Below are positions 8,284-16,507 of a stretch of 45,409 nucleotides of DNA, piece after piece. Location: NCBI GenBank assembly GCA_045537495.1, contig JAZSPN010000057.1, forward strand, positions 1-45,409, given 5' to 3'. The notes beneath the pieces are model-generated. The model had not been told where the DNA came from and did not search any database. It saw nothing but the letters and a program-made list of their open reading frames with translations. Numbering within the stretch: the stretch's first letter is position 1; the number at the start of each line of letters is the position of its first letter. Position numbers and translations under genes: made by a program. The stretch is from UBA1425 sp045537495 (lineage in GTDB: Bacteria > Bacillota > Clostridia > Oscillospirales > Acutalibacteraceae).

Positions 8284-9168
8284 ATGTATTACGTTATCCT
8301 CGATCTCGAATGGAACAACACCTACGGCAGAAAAACAAAGTCTTTCATCAACGAGATCATCGAAATCGGCGCCGTCATGCTCGACGAAAACTTCCGCGAG
8401 GTTTCAAGGTATTCAAGCCTCATCCGTTCCCAGATAGGCAAAAAGCTCCGCGGCAGCGTCAAGCAGCTCACCCACATCACAAATGAAGATCTGTCCTCGG
8501 GCATACCCTTTACCAAGGCGATGTCCGAAATCCGACGTTGGATAGGAAACAGAGAAAACACCGTTATCACGTGGGGTGACGGTGATATCCGCGTACTGAT
8601 TGAAAACTGCCGTTATCTCAACGGTATCGAAATAATTCCGTTTCTCTCGAACTATACCGATCTTCAAAGCTATTTCCAGAGTATCTTCAACACTCCGCCT
8701 TCAAGGCAGATAGGACTCAGTGCCGCCGCTGAGCTTCTCGGAATCGAAGCCGACAGATTCACTCATCACCGTGCACTCGATGACTCTCTCATGACTGCCG
8801 AGATTTTCAGAAAAGTCTACAACGGTGAGAATTTCTCCGATTTCATAAAGCCCTGCACGAGAGATTTCTACGGCAAGCTTTCCTTCAAGCCCTATGTTAT
8901 CGGAAATATCAATAACGCTCTTGTCGATAAATCGAAGCTCTGCTACACTTGCGAAACCTGCGGTACTCCCGCACGTCAGCTTACCGACTGGCGTTTTGTC
9001 AGCCGTCATTTCAGGGCGCTCTTTTACTGCCCCGTTTGCGACCAGAAGGTCAAGGTCGGTGTCAGTTTCAGAAAGCTCTACGACAGAGTTGAAGTCAAAA
9101 AAACCTCCGTCATCGTCGTTGAAAGCAAAAACGATAAGACTGATGAGGCAAACAGCAATTTACAGTAG
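8284..9168 (+). CDS. DEDDh-type 3'-5' exonuclease with C-terminal zinc ribbon
   Basis: The 294-residue protein starts with the ExoI motif VILDLEWN (Asp and Glu), followed by ExoII around WGDGDIRVL and ExoIII HHRALDDSLMTAEIF (His and Asp). This is the DEDDh arrangement of RNase T/DnaQ-type exonucleases that trim DNA or RNA 3' ends using two metal ions. The C-terminal 80 residues contain CYTCETC and CPVC, a probable zinc ribbon for nucleic acid binding. ATG 8284 follows AAGGAAG. The closest named group is the KapD-like exonucleases; substrate unknown. A terminator follows directly. Confidence 0.85.
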   Translation: MYYVILDLEWNNTYGRKTKSFINEIIEIGAVMLDENFREVSRYSSLIRSQIGKKLRGSVKQLTHITNEDLSSGIPFTKAMSEIRRWIGNRENTVITWGDGDIRVLIENCRYLNGIEIIPFLSNYTDLQSYFQSIFNTPPSRQIGLSAAAELLGIEADRFTHHRALDDSLMTAEIFRKVYNGENFSDFIKPCTRDFYGKLSFKPYVIGNINNALVDKSKLCYTCETCGTPARQLTDWRFVSRHFRALFYCPVCDQKVKVGVSFRKLYDRVEVKKTSVIVVESKNDKTDEANSNLQ

Positions 9169-9171
9169 CTT

Positions 9172-9209
9172 AAAAACCGTGTAAAGCCATGAAGCTGTGC
9201 ACGGTTTTT
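9172..9209 (+). terminator. Rho-independent terminator after the exonuclease gene
   Basis: AAAAACCGTG (9172-9181) and CACGGTTTTT (9200-9209) form a ten-base-pair stem with a T-run in the 3' arm. It lies directly after the exonuclease stop and before the GHL10 gene. Confidence 0.85.
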
Positions 9210-9231
9210 AATATTGATCGGAGATGATTAC

Positions 9232-10485
9232 TTGAAAAAATTTTTCTTTTTCCTTCTTACGGCAATAATAACCGTCGGCATATTCTTTGCCGTCAGGGTT
9301 ACTCTCGACAAAGACACCGATTACGGCACGGCTTCTTCCGATTCTTCGGACGGCACCTCCCCCTCTGACGAAGCTTTACGCGAAATACGTGCCGTCTGGA
9401 TAAGCTATTTTGAGCTGACAACAATGAATGATGACGATAAGTCCGAAAAAGCCTTCCGCAAAAAGGCTGAAACGATGATAAAAAACTGTGCCGATGCAAA
9501 AATCAACACCGTATATCTTCACGTAAGACCGTCCTCCGATGCTTTTTACCGATCCGAAATTTTCCCCTTTTCCATGTATCTCACAGGCACGGAAGGTAAG
9601 GATCCGGGGTTTGATCCTCTTTCGGTATTCTGTGAATATTCGGAAAAATACGGTATAGAGCTTCACGCATGGATAAACCCCTTCAGAGTATGCAGTGTTT
9701 CAAATCTTTCTTCACGTTCAGAAAAAAATCCCGCCGTAAAAATTCTGAACGACTCCGATCCCGACAACGACAAATACATCGTCACCGTCGGTAACGGCAT
9801 CTACTACAACCCGTCGTATACCGCCGTTCATTCACTCATAAATGACGGTGTACGCGAAATCCTCGAAAACTATCCCGTCAAAGGGATTCACATCGACGAC
9901 TATTTCTATCCGACAACCGATGCAAAAATCGATTCCTCTCTCTACGAAGAATATACACAAAACGGCGGCACGCTGCCTCGTGACGGTTTAAGACGTGAAT
10001 ACATCAATTCCTTCGTAAGCTCTTTGTACAGAACAGTCAAGTCCTTCGGTGACGACAAAATATTCTCGATAAGCCCCGGCAGTGACATTGAAAAAAACTA
10101 CAACGAACACTACGCCGACGTCGAAAAATGGGTTTCCTCCGAGGGCTACTGCGATTACCTGATACCCCAGGTTTATTACGGCTTCAATCACGAAAAATAT
10201 CCGTTTTCCGACACAGCCGACTCGTGGTCTGAGCTTATGAACACGGCAAAAATCCCCATAGTTTTCGGTCTTGCCGTCTATAAATCAGGTCAGGAGGACA
10301 GCTATGCAGGCACGGGCGCCGACGAATGGACAGAAAGCACCGACATCATCTCACGGCAGATCGAATATGTACGCTCACTCAATAATTACGGCGGTTTTTC
10401 TCTGTATTCTTATTCTTACGCTTACGGTGAAAATTTGAATTATTATTCTAAAAAAGAAATCACTTCTGTAACTTCTATGTTATAA
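9232..10485 (+). CDS. Membrane-anchored or secreted GHL10-family glycosyl hydrolase-like protein
   Basis: Begins with a Lys-Lys and hydrophobic signal/anchor (residues 2-22), a Ser/Asp-rich linker, then a TIM-barrel domain of the family-10-like group (GHL10/UPF0748, YddW type). Supporting segments are REIRAVWISYFEL, INTVYLHVRPSSDAFY, GIELHAWINPFRV, GIHIDDYFYP with paired Asp, and YLIPQVYYGF. Related proteins are thought to act on peptidoglycan or other glycans outside the cell; the exact substrate is unknown. The TTG start at 9232 is chosen because GGAG lies eight bases upstream. It precedes the giant amidase by about 50 bases, suggesting a joint envelope role. Confidence 0.82.
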   Translation: MKKFFFFLLTAIITVGIFFAVRVTLDKDTDYGTASSDSSDGTSPSDEALREIRAVWISYFELTTMNDDDKSEKAFRKKAETMIKNCADAKINTVYLHVRPSSDAFYRSEIFPFSMYLTGTEGKDPGFDPLSVFCEYSEKYGIELHAWINPFRVCSVSNLSSRSEKNPAVKILNDSDPDNDKYIVTVGNGIYYNPSYTAVHSLINDGVREILENYPVKGIHIDDYFYPTTDAKIDSSLYEEYTQNGGTLPRDGLRREYINSFVSSLYRTVKSFGDDKIFSISPGSDIEKNYNEHYADVEKWVSSEGYCDYLIPQVYYGFNHEKYPFSDTADSWSELMNTAKIPIVFGLAVYKSGQEDSYAGTGADEWTESTDIISRQIEYVRSLNNYGGFSLYSYSYAYGENLNYYSKKEITSVTSML

Positions 10486-10536
10486 TAATTACAATTATGT
10501 AACTTTTCATCGAATTATTATAATAAAGAGGTATTT

Positions 10537-13500
10537 ATGAGTAATTTACAAAAACGGATGCTGACTGCCGTTCTCACCGTTGTTCTGACGGGTGTTTGCA
10601 TTATCGGAGGTCTTTTTGCCAGCGGCAACATCGGAAAGCTCGCCGCCAAAATCGACGGTACCTCCGACTTTTCCGAAGCCGAAACCGAAATCACCGTCGC
10701 CGTCGAAAGCTTTGACGGTGCCGTCGCCATGCCCGAGGTTATCCGGGGAACCAAGCTTTTCATCAACGGCGATGTTTCGGATTCCGACGACATTTCCGCC
10801 GTCGCAAAACAGATACGTGAGCTCGGCTTCAACACCGTGTTCCTTATGAATTCGAGGGAAAACCGCAACTTTACGCTCGGCGACAAGGAAAGCGTATCAC
10901 GGCTTATGAGTGTATCCGATGCACTTCGCTCTCACGGTTTATTCACCGCCGTCGCCCTTGAGTCTTCCGTCCCCTCGCTCATTTCCGATATTTCGGAATT
11001 CGTCAGAAGCAATCCTGCCGACAGCATCATTCTGTCCGACGTTTTCAACTCCTTTTCCGCTAACGCCGAAAGCACTCTTTCAGAAATCAAATCTCTGACG
11101 GAAAACACCTCCGTCAGCAGTATCATCTGCGATGTCCCCTTTACTTCAATCAAAACCTCCGATGCGAAAACTTTTTACAAAACAATTTCCGGATGTATGA
11201 AGAACGGCATATGCGCCGGCATCTACACGGAGCCTAACACGGAGCATGACAGTGCCGCCGTAAGCTTTACCGATACCGTTTCGCTGTGGAAGGATTTTTC
11301 CGACGAAAACGGTGCCGTCATCATCGGTCAGAGCGAAGATTTCGTAACCGATAAAAAAGGCTTCGAAAAGCTGCTTGAGCTTTTCAATCAGCTTTCCGTC
11401 ATATACAAGACCGATGCCGATTATTCTCTTTCGACGGTCTTCTGCTCATTCTTCAATTTCCGCAACGACGAAGAGTGCTGTCAGATTGTAAAAGGCTGTG
11501 TTGCCGACAACGTTATACCCGAAAACTACCTTAAGGATTTCAAAATCATAAATCAGAAGAACACTTCGATCACCACAAGTGAGTCGAAAATCACTTTTAC
11601 GGGTGAGTGTAACCCTCTGTATCCGCTTCTTTGCAACTCCGACGAAATCACAATTACCGAGGACGGCGATTTTTCCGTCGAGTTCGATCTCAAGGTCGGA
11701 AGCAACAAGTTTGTATTTTCTCACCGAGGAAAATCCTACACCTACTCCGTCACGTACAAGCTTGATCTCATCAAGAGCATCTCTCCCTCGGGCAAGCTCA
11801 GCACTCCCGGCGGAAACTCGCTTGAAATTCTCGTTGTAGCCCACCGAGATGCTTCCGTTTACGCCACTTTGAACGGCGCAAAAATCAATCTTGTCAGTGC
11901 AAATACGCTTATCACCTCAAACGAAAACGATATCGGCACCGATTCAGGCTCCGACTTCGTAACCTTCACGGGTAAATATAACCTTCCCGAAAGCACTTCG
12001 AGTGCAATAAGCCTCGGAAATGTCAAGGCTTTCGCTTCCTACAAGGGAATCTCCGATTCGATTACGGGTGCCAAAATCACCGTAACCTCCGCCGAAACGG
12101 TAGCCCCCCTTCCCGAAGTCGAAGAGCCCGCCGTAACCACCACTACAACCACAACGACGACCACGACCACCACTACAACCACAACGACAACCGCCGTTTC
12201 CTCTTCCGACGAATCCGATTCGGAAACCGATATCCCCGACAACACGACGGAAACGGAAACACAGACCACCACTCAGGCAGTTACAACAACCAAGAAGCCC
12301 GTCACCGACCTTCCCGCCATGATAACGCCTTACAAATACAACGGCGTACCCGGCAAGAAGCGTATGTGCGTTATCAAAACCTACTATACGGAAACAATGC
12401 CCATTTCTCCGCTCAACGACCTTTCCGTACCCCTTTCGACTCCGATGCTTCAGGGCACTTTCGACTTCATCGTCGGTGAGTCAAGCTTCGACACCTACAC
12501 CTACTACAATTTAGGCTCCGGCCGACGTGTTTACCGCAAGGATGTCGAGGTTATCGAAGATGCCTATGCAATGCCTGCAAACAGCATCACCGTTCTTCGC
12601 ACGTCAACAACCGCTTCCTCTACGGAAACCGATCTCTATCTTCGCTGGAAGGTCCCCTTCAACGTCGTTCTCAGCGGTCAGAAATACATAAAGGATCCTC
12701 ACAACAAGCGTGAATACGCCGTTACCTCGCTGAACGCAAAGAGCCTCGACATCACCTTCTACTACACCTCCGAGGTCACGGGACTTCCCGAGGTTGCATC
12801 AAGCTCCGTCATCAGAAGCGCCGAATGGACAAAGTCCTCCGCGGACCAGACCTATACCTTGAAGCTCTATCTCCGTGATCCTTCGAAATTCTACGGCTAT
12901 TCCGTAAAATACAACAGTGACGGCACACTCAACATTTCAATCAAGGAAATCGGCTCCTCCTCCGTCGCCGGAAAGACCATCATGCTCGATCCCGGTCACG
13001 GCGGTGCCGACGGCGGTGCCACCTGTGCCGCAAATTCATCCTCCTACGACGAAGCCAGGATAAATCTCATGATCGCCGAAAAGGTCAGAGATAAGCTCAT
13101 TTCTCTCGGTGCCAACGTCATCATGACACGTACAACCGATACGGCGGTTTCGCTCGATCAGCGTGAATCAATGACAAGGACAAAGAATCCCGACATCTTC
13201 ATCAGCATTCACTGCGACGCTTCGTCATCCAGCAGCTCCTACGGCACATCGGCTTACTATTACAAGCCCTATTCCTATCAGCTTGCAAAAGCGATACATT
13301 CCAAGATCGTGAACGCTCACAACACGGCCCTTTACGGCACTCCTCAGAGCAAAACCGACAGAGGCACCATTTTCTATCCGTTCAGTGTCACGAGAGTTGA
13401 GGAATGTCCGTCCGTTCTCATCGAATACGGATTCATTTCAAACATCACGGAATGTAAGCACCTCCAGGATCCGAAAAAACAGGAGGCACTCGCTCAGGCT

Positions 13501-13539
13501 ACGGTTGACGGCATTGTTCAGTATTTCGCCGAAAACTAA
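10537..13539 (+). CDS. Large multidomain N-acetylmuramoyl-L-alanine amidase (Amidase_3)
   Basis: A 1000-residue exported cell-wall amidase. Residues 8-30 form a signal anchor. Residues about 65-350 look like a degenerate TIM-barrel related to GHL10 proteins (RGTKLFINGDV, IRELGFNTVFLM). Ig/beta-sandwich-like regions follow to about 520, then a linker of 19 consecutive Thr (534-552) and a Ser/Thr/Glu-rich stretch. A beta-rich segment (about 600-800) precedes the catalytic domain (about 808-1000). Amidase_3 zinc ligands appear in LDPGHGG, the Glu of YDEARINL, and SIHCDA; the catalytic Glu is in LIEYGF. It should cleave the amide between MurNAc and the stem peptide. The stop codon overlaps the convergent next gene. 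Confidence 0.9.
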   Translation: MSNLQKRMLTAVLTVVLTGVCIIGGLFASGNIGKLAAKIDGTSDFSEAETEITVAVESFDGAVAMPEVIRGTKLFINGDVSDSDDISAVAKQIRELGFNTVFLMNSRENRNFTLGDKESVSRLMSVSDALRSHGLFTAVALESSVPSLISDISEFVRSNPADSIILSDVFNSFSANAESTLSEIKSLTENTSVSSIICDVPFTSIKTSDAKTFYKTISGCMKNGICAGIYTEPNTEHDSAAVSFTDTVSLWKDFSDENGAVIIGQSEDFVTDKKGFEKLLELFNQLSVIYKTDADYSLSTVFCSFFNFRNDEECCQIVKGCVADNVIPENYLKDFKIINQKNTSITTSESKITFTGECNPLYPLLCNSDEITITEDGDFSVEFDLKVGSNKFVFSHRGKSYTYSVTYKLDLIKSISPSGKLSTPGGNSLEILVVAHRDASVYATLNGAKINLVSANTLITSNENDIGTDSGSDFVTFTGKYNLPESTSSAISLGNVKAFASYKGISDSITGAKITVTSAETVAPLPEVEEPAVTTTTTTTTTTTTTTTTTTTAVSSSDESDSETDIPDNTTETETQTTTQAVTTTKKPVTDLPAMITPYKYNGVPGKKRMCVIKTYYTETMPISPLNDLSVPLSTPMLQGTFDFIVGESSFDTYTYYNLGSGRRVYRKDVEVIEDAYAMPANSITVLRTSTTASSTETDLYLRWKVPFNVVLSGQKYIKDPHNKREYAVTSLNAKSLDITFYYTSEVTGLPEVASSSVIRSAEWTKSSADQTYTLKLYLRDPSKFYGYSVKYNSDGTLNISIKEIGSSSVAGKTIMLDPGHGGADGGATCAANSSSYDEARINLMIAEKVRDKLISLGANVIMTRTTDTAVSLDQRESMTRTKNPDIFISIHCDASSSSSSYGTSAYYYKPYSYQLAKAIHSKIVNAHNTALYGTPQSKTDRGTIFYPFSVTRVEECPSVLIEYGFISNITECKHLQDPKKQEALAQATVDGIVQYFAEN
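12136..12192 (+). repeat. In-frame ACN repeat encoding 19 Thr in the amidase linker
   Basis: Nineteen consecutive Thr codons. Inside the tract a 23-base unit (ACCACCACTACAACCACAAC plus GAC) occurs at 12136-12158 and again at 12166-12188, a 30-base period. Because the period is a multiple of three, duplication or deletion would change linker length without a frameshift. Confidence 0.9.
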
Positions 13540-13919
13540 CCGCCGAACAGCTCCGTTCTCATGTAGGAGCAAATCATGTCGGCGGGTATGCAGAGCAGAA
13601 ACCAGACTGCCGTGAATTGCGGACATATCTGCCCCATTACGTTGTAGGGCATCGCACTGTAATCCCATACCTGAAGCCCCAGACGTACATTCACGACGCA
13701 GCCCACAAAAAATTCAATCAGTGTTATCAGTATGCAACCGATAAGGCATCTTGTAAAAATGCCCGTCGGTTGCATTTTTCCGTTCAGCGCATATATTATC
13801 AGCAGTACCGCTCCTCCCGTCAGTGTCATTGTCCAGTGAGTTCTTCCTCTGTATATCAGCTCGATAAAGCTGTATGCCACCGCTCCGAACATGAATATGA
13901 AAAAAAGCTCTTTTACCAT
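13536..13919 (-). CDS. Small polytopic membrane protein, putative ABC-transporter type IV (PF06541-like)
   Basis: The 127-residue protein has about four hydrophobic segments and ends with a region rich in aromatic residues (VWDYSAMPYNVMGQICPQF). This resembles the family called putative ABC-transporter type IV/CmpB-like membrane proteins, widespread in Clostridia with no proven function. ATG 13919 is preferred, with GGGTGAT upstream; TTG codons at 13961 and inside are possible alternatives. It converges on the amidase gene, and the two stop codons overlap by three bases, with no room for a separate terminator. Confidence 0.65.
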   Translation of the reverse strand: MVKELFFIFMFGAVAYSFIELIYRGRTHWTMTLTGGAVLLIIYALNGKMQPTGIFTRCLIGCILITLIEFFVGCVVNVRLGLQVWDYSAMPYNVMGQICPQFTAVWFLLCIPADMICSYMRTELFGG

Positions 13920-14007
13920 CTTCAAAATATCACCCGTATTATTGTTTCGGTACGATTTCAAAATATTTACAAGCTTATATCAAAATTGTAACAAATCTTT
14001 TTGGAAA

Positions 14008-14036
14008 TTGACTTTACACCGTAAAGGTGATATCAT
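14008..14036 (+). promoter_or_regulatory. Promoter of the dTDP-rhamnose operon with internal inverted repeat
   Basis: TTGACT (14008-14013), a 17-base spacer and TATCAT (14031-14036) preceded by TGA (extended -10). The -35/spacer region contains the inverted repeat CTTTAC-ACC-GTAAAG (14012-14026), overlapping a second one, CACC-GTAAA-GGTG (14017-14029). Both lie where a repressor or a promoter-twisting activator would bind. Confidence 0.65.
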
Positions 14037-14123
14037 AGATAATGATTAAATGCGCAATTTTTTAATGATTCGGTTATCATCTTCAATCGCTCAAATATAT
14101 TTCTTTTTAGGAGTGTGTTTTCG

Positions 14124-15077
14124 TTGAAAGGTATTATTCTTGCAGGCGGTTCGGGTACTCGTCTGTATCCCCTTACAATGGTTACAAGTAAACAGCTTCT
14201 GCCCGTTTACGACAAGCCCATGATATATTATCCTCTGTCAACGCTCATGCTCGCCGGTATACGAGATATCATGATAATCTCCACGCCCGAGGATACTCCG
14301 AAGTTTCAATCGCTTCTCGGCGACGGCATGCAGCTCGGCATAAGGCTCAAATATGCCGTCCAGGAACGTCCCGAGGGACTCGCCCAGGCTTTCATCATTG
14401 CCGAAGAATTCACCGGCAGTGACAACGTCGCCATGATTCTCGGCGACAACATTTTTTACGGCAACGGACTCGGTCACATGCTCCGCAACGCCGTCAAAAA
14501 CAACAACAAGGCCACCATTTTCGGCTACTACGTGGATAATCCCGAAGCCTTCGGTGTCGTCGAATTCGACGGGAACGGCATCCCCGTTTCCATTGAAGAA
14601 AAGCCCGCCGTGCCGAAGTCCAACTATGCCGTTACGGGACTTTACTTCTACGACAACCGCGTCGTGGAATATGCAAAAAATCTCACTCCCTCCGAAAGAG
14701 GAGAGCTTGAAATTACGGACATCAACAAGATTTACCTCGAAAACGGTGATCTCGACGTTCAGCTCATGGGACGCGGTTTCGCCTGGCTCGATACGGGCAC
14801 GGTCGACAACCTCATGAATGCGGCCCAGTTTGTCAAAACCGTCGAAACTCTTCAGGGCATCAAAATCTCCGCTCCCGAAGAAATCGCTTACAATATGCGC
14901 TGGATATCAAAAAGACGTCTTCTCGCTTCCGCCGAGAAGTACGGAAAATCCGCATACGGTCAGCATCTCTTCCGTGTTGCCGAAGGTAAAATACTCTATT
15001 CCACTCATCCCGAATCCCGTCCGCGCTGGGGACGTGAGGACGATGAGCAAGCCGAAATCTACTCATCAATCATTTGA
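14124..15077 (+). CDS. rfbA: Glucose-1-phosphate thymidylyltransferase
   Basis: First enzyme of dTDP-L-rhamnose synthesis: it makes dTDP-glucose from glucose-1-phosphate and dTTP. The N-terminal nucleotide-binding signature GGSGTRLYPLT and the following KQLLPVYDKPMIYYPLS are typical of RmlA. The metal-binding segment AMILGDNIFYG is also present. The TTG at 14124 is chosen because AGGAG lies ten bases upstream and gives the canonical MKGIILAGGSG start; the GTG at 14115 is too close to the site. It heads the operon rfbA-rfbC-rfbD-phosphoesterase. Confidence 0.95.
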   Translation: MKGIILAGGSGTRLYPLTMVTSKQLLPVYDKPMIYYPLSTLMLAGIRDIMIISTPEDTPKFQSLLGDGMQLGIRLKYAVQERPEGLAQAFIIAEEFTGSDNVAMILGDNIFYGNGLGHMLRNAVKNNNKATIFGYYVDNPEAFGVVEFDGNGIPVSIEEKPAVPKSNYAVTGLYFYDNRVVEYAKNLTPSERGELEITDINKIYLENGDLDVQLMGRGFAWLDTGTVDNLMNAAQFVKTVETLQGIKISAPEEIAYNMRWISKRRLLASAEKYGKSAYGQHLFRVAEGKILYSTHPESRPRWGREDDEQAEIYSSII

Positions 15078-15097
15078 TAAGGAGCTTCTCTTACGAT

Positions 15098-15649
15098 ATG
15101 AAACGCATCGAAACAGGTCTTGCCGACTGCATCATCATTGAGCCTTCACTCTTCGGTGATTCAAGAGGCTGGTTCTATGAATCCTACTCCGCGCCTAAGC
15201 TTGCACAGCTCGGCGTATCCTGCAACTTCGTTCAGGATAACCGCTCCATGTCCGCCGTCAAAGGTACTCTGCGCGGTCTTCACTGCCAGACGGATCCCAT
15301 GGCTCAGGCGAAGCTCATCTCCTGCACCAGGGGTGCTATCACCGACGTCGTCGTTGACATCAGAGAGGGTTCTCCCTCATACATGAAGCACGTCTGTGTT
15401 GAGCTTTCGGAAGAGAACAAGCTTATGCTTTTCGTACCGAGAGGCTTTTTGCACGGTTTCGTTACACGTACCGACAATGTTGAGGTTTACTACAAAACCG
15501 ACAACGTCTATTCTCCCGAACACGACAGAAGCGTGCGTTTCAACGATCCCGCTTTTTCCATCGACTGGAAAGAGGATAATCCCATTCTTTCCGCCAAGGA
15601 TTCCGATAACCGTTTCCTTCGTGATACGGATATCCATTTTGTCTATTGA
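15098..15649 (+). CDS. rfbC: dTDP-4-dehydrorhamnose 3,5-epimerase
   Basis: Cupin-fold epimerase of 183 residues that inverts C3 and C5 of dTDP-4-keto-6-deoxyglucose. The segments FVQDNRSMSAVKGTLRGLHCQ (with the catalytic His) and VEVYYKTDNVYSPEHDRSVRFNDP are characteristic of RmlC. ATG 15098 gives the normal length; an AAGGAG is 13 bases upstream, a longer spacing than usual. A TTG at 15074 would overlap rfbA and has no site. It lies between rfbA and rfbD in the same operon. Confidence 0.93.
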   Translation: MKRIETGLADCIIIEPSLFGDSRGWFYESYSAPKLAQLGVSCNFVQDNRSMSAVKGTLRGLHCQTDPMAQAKLISCTRGAITDVVVDIREGSPSYMKHVCVELSEENKLMLFVPRGFLHGFVTRTDNVEVYYKTDNVYSPEHDRSVRFNDPAFSIDWKEDNPILSAKDSDNRFLRDTDIHFVY

Positions 15650-15658
15650 GAGGTTGAC

Positions 15659-16498
15659 ATGAAAATTATCGTAACCGGTGCCTGCGGTCAGCTCGGCACC
15701 GATGTTTGCAATTCCCTGAAAGTTCGGGGGCACTCGGTCATTCCCACGGATCTTTGCGATCTCGACATTACCGACAGTGCCGCCGTTGCTTCTTTTTTTG
15801 AGCTTCATTCTCCCGACGCCGTCATTCACTGTGCCGCTTACACCGCCGTCGACAAGGCGGAATCTGACAGGGACACCTGCATCGCCGTCAACGAAAAAGG
15901 CACCGAAAATATTGCGTTATCGGCTCAGCGACACGGTGCAAAAATGCTTTATGTCAGCACCGACTACGTTTACGGAAGCAATTCTCTCTCCCCCGTCGAG
16001 GTCACGGAAGCTCCGAATCCCCTTAACGTCTACGGTCTTTCCAAGCTGGGCGGTGAAGTCGTCGCTTCAAAACGGTGTTCACGTCTTTTCATCGTTCGCA
16101 CCTCATGGGTTTTCGGAAAAAACGGTAACAACTTCGTCAAAACCATGCTTCGACTCGGCAAGGAACACCCCTCCCTGCGTGTCGTCTGCGATCAGGTCGG
16201 CTCTCCGACGTATACCGTCGATCTCGCTTCGCTCATCTGCGACATGATCGTTTCCGAAAAATACGGCACCTACAACGTAACCAACGAGGATTTCTGTTCA
16301 TGGTACGATTTCGCCGTCGAAATTTTCCGACGTGTCGGCTGTGATACCGAAGTTATTCCCGTTACGACAAAGGAGTATTCTTCCGTTGCCGTCAGACCGA
16401 AAAATTCACGTCTTTCCAAAAAAGCTCTCGACGATGCAGGCTTTCACCGTCTGCCCTCGTGGAAGGATGCTCTCGGCAGATTTTTATCAGAAATATAA
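15659..16498 (+). CDS. rfbD: dTDP-4-dehydrorhamnose reductase
   Basis: Final enzyme of dTDP-L-rhamnose synthesis, an extended short-chain dehydrogenase/reductase of 279 residues. It shows the nucleotide-binding GACGQLGTDV at residues 6-15, YVSTDYVYG, and the catalytic Tyr-x-x-x-Lys in YGLSKLGGE. The C-terminal RPKNSRLSKKAL stretch is typical of RmlD. It follows rfbC by nine bases. rfbB (dTDP-glucose 4,6-dehydratase) is absent from the cluster and must be encoded elsewhere for the pathway to be complete. Confidence 0.94.
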   Translation: MKIIVTGACGQLGTDVCNSLKVRGHSVIPTDLCDLDITDSAAVASFFELHSPDAVIHCAAYTAVDKAESDRDTCIAVNEKGTENIALSAQRHGAKMLYVSTDYVYGSNSLSPVEVTEAPNPLNVYGLSKLGGEVVASKRCSRLFIVRTSWVFGKNGNNFVKTMLRLGKEHPSLRVVCDQVGSPTYTVDLASLICDMIVSEKYGTYNVTNEDFCSWYDFAVEIFRRVGCDTEVIPVTTKEYSSVAVRPKNSRLSKKALDDAGFHRLPSWKDALGRFLSEI

Positions 16499-16507
16499 GG
16501 TGATTCT

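Noticed and set aside
12039..12272. Minus-strand frame encoding a polyvaline stretch
   Set aside because: It is the complement of the Thr repeat in the amidase gene.
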